DNA from: Irineochytrium annulatum
Lineage: Eukaryota > Chytridiomycota > Chytridiomycetes > Chytridiales > Chytridiaceae
Direction of reading: 5' to 3'
DNA length: 11,415 nt
Assembly: GCA_027600665.1 (NCBI GenBank)
Contig: JADGJL010000732.1
Location: forward strand, 1-11,415
Shown: one piece after another, positions 1 to 8,000 of the stretch
How positions within the stretch are numbered: the stretch's first letter is position 1
Layout of the letters: each line of letters starts with the position of its first letter
The notes under the pieces: model-generated
What the model was told of the DNA's origin: nothing
What the model saw: only the letters and a program-made list of their open reading frames with translations
Database searches by the model: none
Translations under genes and position numbers: made by a program

Positions 1-59
1 CCCCCCTTCCCCGTCTGGCATGTGGCTTACACCAACATTCTCCCCCTTTTTTCACACAG
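1..59 (+). other. 3' end of an intron of the receptor gene
   Basis: A pyrimidine-rich stretch (about 39-53) ends in CACAG at 55-59, directly before the codon that opens the TM2 segment. It is the acceptor end of an intron whose donor lies outside the window. No coding sequence is seen here. Confidence 0.7.
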
Positions 60-1552
60 ATCCTTATTGGCATCATGTTGGGGTTCGGGACGACGTTTGT
101 GTATGTCGGAAATCCGACCAAGTTGACCTGCGTCTTACAGCCGTGGCTGCTGTCGTTTGCGTTCGCGCTCACGAACGGGGCTCTGCTGTCGAAGACTTGG
201 CGAATCTACAGGTGCGCTTAACCCCTCGTGCGATAGCGACACAGGCATGTTCCTAACGTGGCAAATTTAACGATAGGATCTTCGGCAACAACAAGAAGCT
301 CGCCGGCAACTCCCTCACCTTCTTTGCCCTGGCCCGCAACCTCCTCATCCTGGCCCTGGTGGAGGGCGGCGTGCTCGCGGTGTGGACGATCGTTGATCCA
401 CCTGTGCCGGCGGGCGTGTTTGAATCAGACTCGGAAGCGTTCCTCAGCTGTTCGTCAACCCGCTTCGGCGGCATCTTCATGGGCATCATGTTCGGCCTAA
501 ACGGGCTCCTGCTCCTCGCCGGCACGTGGCTGGCATATCAGACGAGGAACGTTGATGAGGTAAAATAATGTTTCTCCTTCCAGAAGTAACTGCTAACGAC
601 CGGAGTAGAAATTCCGGGAGTCTGCGTACGTGGCATTGATCATGTACAACACTTTCATTTGGAGCATCATTGCGGTGCGTATTCAATGCGGACGGCGGGG
701 TTCGACCCACCTGCTGCCATAAGATAGGCCGAACTAAATGAACACCTTTATAGTTCGCTCTGGTTTTCCTCAAGCAGCTCGGCGGCGACGTCCAGTTCAT
801 CATCCGCTCCGTCGTCATCTTGATGGTTTGCTTTGGCGCACTGGTCCTCCTGTTCGGACCCAAGTTCAAGAAGTAAGCACCTTTTCCGCTTACTTCCTCG
901 TCGTGTTTTCTCTTTTATTAAAACGATCTCGGCAGCATCTACATGCCCGACGGCGAGCTACAGCGTCTCATGGCCTCCAGCCACTCGGGTCTTAAAACCA
1001 AGCAGGCGGGTGGCGCTAGCTCCAACGGTGCGGGCGGCGGCGCGACAAGGGCCATGATGATGGTGAGCCAAGCTTCGACGACCTCCAAGACTATGCCCGT
1101 TTACTGCAGGGTCGGCACAAACCAGATGTTCCTCGGCACGTGGATGGGTGGCAGGGTGATGGTGCACGAGGACAAGGAGCAGAGGACGTTGATTATCATC
1201 CCGACGAATCCGGAGGTTGGTTCCATCCCTATTCCATGTTTATATAATAGGGATTCTGACTTTAATTCTTCATTCACCCTCCTCCCCGTACTTGCAGCAA
1301 AAAGCCAAGGGTCATTGCGTCGGCCTCGTCGACGGCAAATCTCAGTTAATCCGCCGCAGCGCCGGTGACGACTGGGGCGAGGAAGGCGCTGACGGCGCGT
1401 CGAGCTCGGCCTCCAAGGGCACCTCCTCGAAATCCGGGCTCGACCATTTCGTCCTGTGCAAGCTGGCAGACCACCAATTCTACGAACTTCAGTTTGATAA
1501 TCGATCCGACCTCGAGACCTTTGTTTCGATGGTGTTCCCGGCGACGGCTTAG
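60..1552 (+). CDS. Class C (GABA-B-type) G-protein-coupled receptor, 3' part, with C-terminal PH-like domain
   Basis: Six exons are readable: 60-211, 277-559, 609-674, 778-872, 936-1215 and 1298-1552. They join in frame to 376 aa and end at TAG; the 5' part lies outside the window. The product should be a plasma-membrane receptor signalling through heterotrimeric G proteins. Residues 1-17 are about TM2. C24 is the conserved TM3 cysteine, followed by a W/L-rich TM3 and the KTWRIYRIF end typical of GABA-B receptors. TM4 ends in WTIVDPP, C109 lies in the second extracellular loop, TM5 ends LLLLAGTWLAYQT, and TM6-TM7 (about 151-194) end in FGPKF. Residues 200-250 are a Gly/Ser-rich linker. Residues 250-376 are beta-rich with a final amphipathic helix (LETFVSMVF), suggesting a PH-like fold; this is inference. 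The ligand is unknown, and the N-terminal Venus-flytrap domain, if present, is not in view. The last intron uses a weak GTTGGT donor. Confidence 0.85.
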
Positions 1553-1993
1553 GCGTTGGTTAAAGAGAGAAAAGCGATGATGGGTGGTGCGGCTTTCCGT
1601 TTGTTATCTTTTCGCTTCAAAATCGGTAAAAACGTCGAAAGTTTCCCCCGCTAGCTTCCTTTTGCAGTAGTGCGATATGGGGCCATTATTTATGCAGTGA
1701 AGATATAAAGACAACATACACGGTTGCACAGGCGTTGAGCGTGAAGGAAGAGCAAGTCACCAGATCTGGTTGACCTTCATTCAGTTCGTGCCATTTTCGC
1801 AATTACAGGTCAGACGATCGTCATGTCACCAGCTACAAGACGCTGTCACCCACATGATGGGAAGGACAACCTGGAGAAGATATTTGGCAGCCCAATATAT
1901 ATTTCCTAATAACATGGTTCACCATCTTCCATCTTTCAGGATAAGGCTTCCGTCAGGTCTCTTACACGATAATTGTTCTTCTTAAGCACAAAC

Positions 1994-1999
1994 AATAAA
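1994..1999 (+). terminator. Candidate poly(A) signal for the receptor gene
   Basis: This is a perfect AATAAA in an A-rich context, 442 bases after the receptor stop codon on the same strand. That distance is long for a fungal 3' UTR, so an earlier unrecognised site is possible. Confidence 0.3.
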
Positions 2000-2092
2000 A
2001 ATACAAGGGAATAGTGAATACGATGCATCAATAGGGTGGGGGAAATGGTGGGGTAGGGGGTTCGGCTAGCCAGTGGGGGCCCGCCCGATGAT

Positions 2093-2112
2093 GAGGTAGA
2101 GGTTGAGGTAGA
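2093..2112. repeat. Short direct repeat GAGGTAGA x2
   Basis: GAGGTAGA at 2093-2100 and again at 2105-2112, separated by GGTT, make a purine-rich tract between two convergent genes. It is probably low-complexity 3' UTR sequence; no function is assigned. Confidence 0.5.
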
Positions 2113-2345
2113 GGATTGAAAGAAAAAAAAATGTTGAAGACCTAGGAAGCATAAAGGGCGTGTGGGCACGAGAAATAGGGGAGAGTCACGCCGTCAGCAC
2201 ACATCAAATCGAGAGGCTGGGCAACTTGTTCGAAACTGAAACAAAATGGGAAATAACCAGCTGAAAAGGAGCAGCAAATCATCACCAAGCCCCTCTCCGC
2301 ATCCCAAAAAAACTGGAACGGAAGAATGCCCAGAACAAGGAGAAC

Positions 2346-4780
2346 TTAAGCAACCCTCACATCCACCTCAGGCACGGCTGTGAGCGCCGGGTTGGCGTCA
2401 ACGGCTCGGGTAACGCCGCCCTTCCACCTCGCATCCCTCTCGGCCTCCTGCACGGCCTCGTCCACCGTCTCATAAAACCTCCTTCCGGCCCTCTCGTCCC
2501 TCCTCTCCTTCTCCTCTGCCGGGTTACAGCCGGGACCGACATCAACGCCGGCCGCCGTCGCGTCCCCCTCGACGACAGTCCAAAGCACGCGCAGATGGCT
2601 AATGCGCACGTGCGCAAAGTAGAACGGCACATCCCTGCCCGCGAACCGGGCGAGGTCCTCGCGCGTGTCGAGCAACGTTTGCAGGCCCGTATAATCGACG
2701 TGGTTAACGGACGAGAAGTCAAACACGACCGCCTTGAGCTCGGGAAGCTGCGCGGCCGAGGACCCCTGCTGCTTCCTAACGCGCTCCTCCGTGTCGTCGG
2801 ACCACGACCGGTCGCCCTTAGACACGGCGGGGCCAGAGTAGCGGTACCGGCCGACGACATGGTCGCGGAAGCGGCGGAGGAGGAAGCCGGCGTTTGGATA
2901 CGTCATGCTCTCATCGGCCCGGAAGACCAGGATACCCTCGGGGGCCTCCTGAAGCTTTTCGTCGGGCCTAGACCGGACGTAGCCGCCCTCGGCGTCAACC
3001 CAGGCGCCCGTGGCGGTAGATCGGACGAGCGTGCGGACCGAGGGGCGGGCGATGCGGATGACGAGGACCAGGAGGGCGAAGGCGACAGAGGCGTAGATGG
3101 CGTTCTCGATAGAGGAAAAGAAGGTGACGAGGAGGGCTAGGAGGAAGGCGGCGAAATCGATGAGCTGGGTGTTCCAAAGGCTCTGAACGACGCGCGGGCT
3201 GGCGAAGAGTTCCGTGATAGCGCCGATAATGACGGAGGCCAAAACAGCGTTCGGGATAAAGTAAAATGCAGGTGTAAGGGCGTAGATCGAGATGAGGACG
3301 ATGATGCCGGTGAAGAGGGTCGCGAGGGGCGTCCGGACGCCGGAGGCGGACTTGATGGCGGAGCGAGAGAACGATCCGGTGGCGGGGTAGGCGCCGACGA
3401 AGGAGCCGATGAGGTTCGTGAGGCCGATGGCGACGAGCTCCTGGTTGTCGTCGGGCCTGTAGCCATTCAGACGGCCGTAGGACTTGGTGACAGCGACGTG
3501 TTCGAGGATGGAAACGATGAGGACGGCGGGGAGGGCGCGGAGCACTGAACCGACATAGTCCGAGGTAAGGTTAGGCTTAGGTATGGACTGGAAGCCGATG
3601 GGGACCGTGCCGACGATCGTAATCGCGGGGACAAGGTGGTTGCGAAGCGCGAAGGAGATGGCGGTGAAAAGTATGACAACAATTCCGTTTCGGAGGTAGT
3701 TAAGGTAGCGGAGGTAGATGTTGCGCTTGGCGAACGGCTGGGTTGCGTATTTGATGGTGAGAATGATTGCGAGGGAGAGAAGACCTGCGACAAAACCGCG
3801 TCAGCACAAATCCTTTCAAACGAGGAAGACATTGACTCACCAAATGCTACGTCGTTCTTCGAGGTGGGTATGTTCGGCAGCGCTTTGAGCCAGTTTCCTA
3901 GTACCAAGTACGGCGGCGCGTTCGTATCGATGCCCTTAATGCCAAGGAGAGTAGGCAGCTGTCCAATAATAATCTGCAGACCCGCGCCGGTGGTGAAGCC
4001 GGAGATGACAGAGACAGGAACGAAGTCGATGAAGATGCCGAGCCGGACAAGACCGAGGAAGAGCTGAATGAGGCCCGTGAAGAAGCTGAGGGTGAGGGCA
4101 AAGACGATCTTGCCGCTGGTTGTATCCGCCGAGTCGTAGGAGGCAATGGTCTGATTTCGTCGCCAAGGTCAGTTTCCGCACGCGCATCTTAAAATCCCCA
4201 AACTTTCACTAACCTGGCCGACGAGCAACGAAAGCACCGAGGTGGGACCGATAGTGACATCCTTCGATGTCGCGAAGGGCGAGTAGAGCAACACGCCGAC
4301 GAAGCTGGTGTACAGACCGTACTGGGCCGGCAAGCCGGCGAGCTTTGTCGAGTACGCGATGGCCTGCGGAATCACGACCAGGCCGACAGTCAAGCCCGCG
4401 ATCAAGTCGCCAGTGAGCCAGGTGGTGTTGTACCTCGGCAGCCACGACGCGATGGGGAACAGCGACTTCACGTAGAGCGGCGCCTGGGTGGGGATTGAGC
4501 GGACCAGGGACCCGGCCGCGCTCTTGAGCTCCTCAAGCTGGGACGGCGGACGATGGACGGGGTGCGAGCGGAGAAGCGAGCCCTGTGAGACAGCTGTCTC
4601 CTGCGACATGACCGAATAGGATGCGCTGGCGAAGAGGGGGTCGGCGCCTAGGGTGGAGGTAGAAGGGTGGTTGCCCGCCAGCTTGCGGATCTCGTCGGTC
4701 GGGGTCAGCGGCGCCTGCGGCCCGTCGCTCTGGGGAGTGGGGTCGGTGGCGACGATGAAAGGACGGTTCGGGTCGGTCAT
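2346..4780 (-). CDS. SulP-family sulfate permease with STAS domain
   Basis: The three exons, in transcript order, are 4780-4214, 4150-3841 and 3784-2346. They give 771 aa ending at TAA. The protein is a plasma-membrane anion transporter, most likely for sulfate uptake (fungal Sul1/Sul2/CysB type). Residues 1-118 are a Ser/Pro/Thr-rich cytosolic extension. From about 123 come the SulP signatures: VVIPQAIAYS (TM1), GLPAQYGLYTSF, and TSKDVTIGPTSVLSLLVG (171-188). Further transmembrane segments run to about residue 540, including the fungal signature PATGSFSRSAIKSASGVRTP near 426-445. The C-terminal STAS domain spans about 575-750, with the core DFSSVNHVDYTG (647-658) preceded by a charged, Ser-rich loop. 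The ATG at 4778-4780 has A at -3; the frame upstream is closed by a TAG at 4856-4858 and holds no other ATG. Introns of 63 and 56 nt have good donors (GTTAGT, GTGAGT) and CTGAC branch sites. Substrate is inferred from family. Confidence 0.92.
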
Positions 4781-4904
4781 CGTGGGAGCGGTGGGGCCTG
4801 GGGGACAGGGAGACGGTGGAGGAGGTCGTGGGGCGGGGCGCGGCACCCGATTTAACTAAAAGGCATAAGAGATCTGGTAGGCGCGGGAAGATCTAAAAGG
4901 CGTG

Positions 4905-4914
4905 ATGCTGGCAT
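4905..4914. promoter_or_regulatory. Candidate bZIP (Cys3/MetR-like) site, distal half-sites only
   Basis: ATGCTGGCAT has the ATG-N4-CAT half-sites of the fungal sulfur-regulator consensus ATGRYRYCAT, but two mismatches in its centre. It lies about 125 bp upstream of the sulfate permease start codon. The consensus is known from Neurospora CYS3; a role here is inference. Confidence 0.25.
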
Positions 4915-4921
4915 GCTGAAA

Positions 4922-4946
4922 AATGTCGATCAGGCCAATGTCGACA
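4922..4946. repeat. AATGTCGA direct repeat with TGTCGACA palindrome
   Basis: AATGTCGA occurs at 4922-4929 and 4937-4944, 15 bp apart. The second copy runs into the perfect palindrome TGTCGACA (4939-4946). It sits in the sulfate permease promoter and could be a paired factor-binding site; no factor is assigned. Confidence 0.4.
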
Positions 4947-4956
4947 TATGGAAGCC

Positions 4957-4970
4957 CGATGGCGCAATCG
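4957..4970. promoter_or_regulatory. Near-palindrome with candidate Cys3/MetR-like site
   Basis: CGATGGCGCAATCG matches its own reverse complement at 12 of 14 positions. Its inner ATGGCGCAAT (4959-4968) differs from the fungal sulfur bZIP consensus ATGRYRYCAT at one position. It lies about 180 bp upstream of the sulfate permease start, a sensible place for sulfur-limitation control. This is suggestive only: one-mismatch matches to a short degenerate site also occur by chance. Confidence 0.3.
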
Positions 4971-5055
4971 ATTTCAGACTCCGACGCCTGTTTGTCAGCG
5001 TTTCGAAGCACCGGCGGTTTATCCTGGATACATTACATACAACCACCATAATATA

Positions 5056-5076
5056 TTAAATACCATTTAAATACCA
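5056..5076. repeat. TTAAATACCA direct repeat in the 3' UTR of the NACHT-WD gene
   Basis: TTAAATACCA occurs twice with one base between (5056-5065, 5067-5076), 8 bases past the stop codon of the NACHT-WD40 gene and next to the AT-rich ATAATATATT (5048-5057). On the coding strand this is a TATTTAA-rich stretch that may act in 3' end formation. No AATAAA was found. Confidence 0.4.
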
Positions 5077-5083
5077 AGACTTG

Positions 5084-8000
5084 CTAAGGGTAAAACCGGA
5101 ATAATGCGACACTCCCATCTGCCTTCCCCACGGCGATCTGCACTCGCCGGCCCTCGCTGCTGTTGCTACTCTTGACGCCAGAGTTCACCGACATGGAGCG
5201 GATCGGGTTCCCCGCGTTGGTGACCGCGCAGATCTCCTTGGAGTAGCAATCCTGCATGCATAAGATTAATACTCCGTGCGCGATTCTAAAAATGATACTA
5301 CGCACCTGAACCATGATGGTCCCATTCCTAGATGCGCTGATCACCACGCCTGAAGGATCGTTGTACTTTGGTGGCACCTCGTATTTGTCCCGCCCGGCCA
5401 CATCGGGCACGTAATCGCACCCGACCATCCCGCCCGACTCGGACCGCGGCTCGCAATGCCCGAGGAACCAATGCATCTCCTCCCGCCCGCGGACGGTGTC
5501 CGTCTTCTTCCACCCGATCACGCCGTCCCCGTAGGAGAACACTAGGTTCTCGGTCTCCTTGCTCACCGTGGACCTGCACGATGTTGCCCCCGACACCGCC
5601 AAGCTCCTCGCCGTCGGGATGCCACCGCCGCCCCCGCTCAGGTTCATCTCGGAGGATGTATACACGTCCCGCATGTCGCCCTGCCTTCCTCCACCACCCG
5701 AGAAGATGTTTTCGTTCCCCTGAAAGCCCGACGGCGGCGGCGGCTCCTGGCACCGCCACCACCAACCCTGTCGAGGCGTGCCGTAGACGACCCGCCCGCG
5801 GATCTCAATGTGGCACTCCTTCATGATCTCCATATCGTCGCTTGCGAGGAGGCAACGGCCGTCTTTGGACCACTCGAGGGCGAAGCGGGAGAGACGATCC
5901 AGGCGGGGCCGGCGCGCGCGGGGGCCAGGCGCGCATGAGTGATCGGAGGCGTTAAAGAAGAGTGGGAAGCTATTTCGGTTTTCAAAAAATTAGAATTTTT
6001 GAAGTTCCTTACCTAAAGTTCGGGTCGAGCCGGTAGGGGTTCCCGTCTTCAATATCCCAGAAGATAACCCTGACGACGTCGCGAAGAGCCATGTCTCCCG
6101 ATCGATCCGCGTCGTCGCCCTCGGTGAGTCCCTTCTTCTTCCGACCCGCACTCTCAGCGACCTTTGCGAGATCCGCCATCCCCGCACTCTCCAGACCCGC
6201 CCGCATGCTCGCCTCGAGCGACCACGTCACCTTCGGGTCCTGCACCGTCGACGCCTGCGTCGGGATCGGCTCCTGGCCCGCCACCGCCACGGCCAGCACG
6301 CGCCCGTTTGGATGGAGTGCGTACGCGACCACCGACGTGCCGGTGATTGCAAACGGCCAATCGACCACGTACTCAAGCGTCCCGACGCTGTACGCAACCT
6401 CGATATCGGTCCAGAACTCCCTCAAGAGCTCGCCGTTCCGGCTCTTGTACAGCCTGACGAGCCCGTTTCGGCACCCGATCACGACCTTGGTATCGTTCCC
6501 AGGCAGGAACATGGCCGTCACCACGTCGCTCCGCTGCGTCTCGGGGAGCTCGATCCGGCAACGGACCGTGGCCGTCGCCGTCTCCCACAGCCTCACGAGC
6601 GTGTTAGGACGCGGTGTCGTCCCGAGGTGGCCACCGCCGACGGTTAAGATCCACTCGCCCGTATCACTAAAGCGGCACGACGTGACGGGGGTCAACCCGC
6701 GGACGTCCGACCCTTGAGCGTCGATCGACCATGCGTGGAGGAGCCCGTCTTGACTGATCGACAGCAGCTGCACCGGTACAGCCGCCGGACAGCCCGGAGG
6801 TGCCACCGTGCTCACGCGCGACTTCTTCCGTAAAGATCGTGCGTGCGACTGCGATGACGTCGAGTAGATCCACGTCGCCTCCGAGTCGTCGTCCGCACCC
6901 GTGCCCACTACGCTGTCGCGTCCACCGCCGGAAGTACTGCCCTTCCGCCTCCCGGCCGCAGCAATCTTAACGTTCCTCACGGGTTGTGGGAAGGCCGCGA
7001 TTTGTAACACGGGCGCCGCGTGCGACTCCCGCGTGAACTCGTGCAGCCCCGTCGTCCGGCTCCATCCGCAAACCGCTCCGTTTTGACCGGCCGTCAAAAC
7101 GTAGTTGCCGTCATAGGTCAGCGCTATCGAGTGCACGTAGTCCTCCACCATGAACAGCAGCACCTGCTGACCCGTTTCGATGTTCCAACCGCGAACCGCG
7201 CTGCTCCGTAGCCATTTGAGGTCAAACCCGACGTCAGAAACGTGCTGTGCCTCGGACGCGATGGGGAAAATCGTGTTGCGACGGCCGCCCGGCACGCCCA
7301 AGCCGTCGTCAACGTTTAACCCCGCACCCAACCCGGCACCTAATCCACCACCGCCTCCACCGCCTCCACTGCCTCCACCTACGGCCCGATTGCTCTTGTC
7401 GACGCGCAGCTGCATCTCGACGCATAGCATCTGAACATCATCCGGCGTCACCGCGCTCGAAACGAACAAATTCGCCCCGTCGGCGCTGAACGCGACGCTC
7501 GTCAGCCTATGCCGCCGCAGCCTCTCCTCCTCATTCGACAGGTTCTTGCACAGCAGCGTCTTCCACCGCGCGTTCATCACCGTCACGCTAGCGCTCCCAA
7601 ACGCGATCATTCCCCCCGGTCCCGTACACCCGGCCACCCTCGTCCACCCACTTGGCCACGCCCGCTTCCGCCGGAAGTTCGTCGGGATGTTCCACGACGG
7701 CGCTGCCGCCCCGCCCGCGGACCGCGGCATGCTGAACACGTGAGCGGCGCCATTCCCGTCCGTTAGGTCATCGATCCCGGGAACGGGCACCACCCGGATC
7801 ATCCGGCACCGGGCCACCTCCCATAGCACGCAGCACAGATCCGTCCCGATGCTGACCACGCGCCGGTTCTCGACCGTTTGGAACTCGGCCGAGACCACCG
7901 CAGATCCGATGGCGTGCATGCCGGTCAGCGTCTTGGGCGGTCCAGCGCTTTGAGGGGCTCGCCAGCACCACAGCCGGATGCTCGGCTCGCGCTGTGGGTC

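Larger units (their letters stand above)
1553..2345. other. Convergent intergenic region with two 3' UTRs
   Basis: These 793 bases separate the stop codon of the receptor (plus strand) from that of the sulfate permease (minus strand). I see no gene here: the short open frames have no recognisable protein features. The composition is lower in GC than the flanking exons. The region holds a candidate AATAAA at 1994-1999, a GAGGTAGA repeat near 2093-2112, and an A-run at about 2122-2130. No clear AATAAA for the minus-strand gene was found. Confidence 0.6.
4781..5083. other. Intergenic region: permease promoter and 3' UTR of the NACHT-WD gene
   Basis: Both neighbours run on the minus strand, so this stretch holds the 3' end of the NACHT-WD40 gene (right) and the promoter and 5' UTR of the sulfate permease (left). 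No gene is seen. Bases nearest the permease start (4781-4850) are GC-rich. Further upstream are the short repeats CTAAAAGGC (4856-4864, 4893-4901), AGATCT (4870-4875, 4889-4894) and AATGTCGA (4922-4929, 4937-4944). The right edge is AT-rich. Confidence 0.65.

Noticed and set aside
1936..2169. 77-aa minus-strand open frame in the intergenic region
   Set aside because: Starts in low-complexity sequence and has Ser/Thr and Phe runs with no family resemblance; more likely 3' UTR.
2595..3140. 181-aa open frame antisense to the STAS part of the permease
   Set aside because: It is a GC-rich shadow of a strongly supported coding frame, with charged low-complexity sequence and no recognisable domain.
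4781..4846. Upstream GTG-initiated extension of the sulfate permease
   Set aside because: It adds a Pro-rich, low-complexity stretch and needs a non-ATG start, not expected in a nuclear gene. The ATG at 4780 has a good context.
6091..6717. 208-aa plus-strand open frame antisense to the WD40 region
   Set aside because: It is a mirror of the WD40 exon on a GC-rich strand with no domain features. The minus-strand reading has repeated WD40 motifs.
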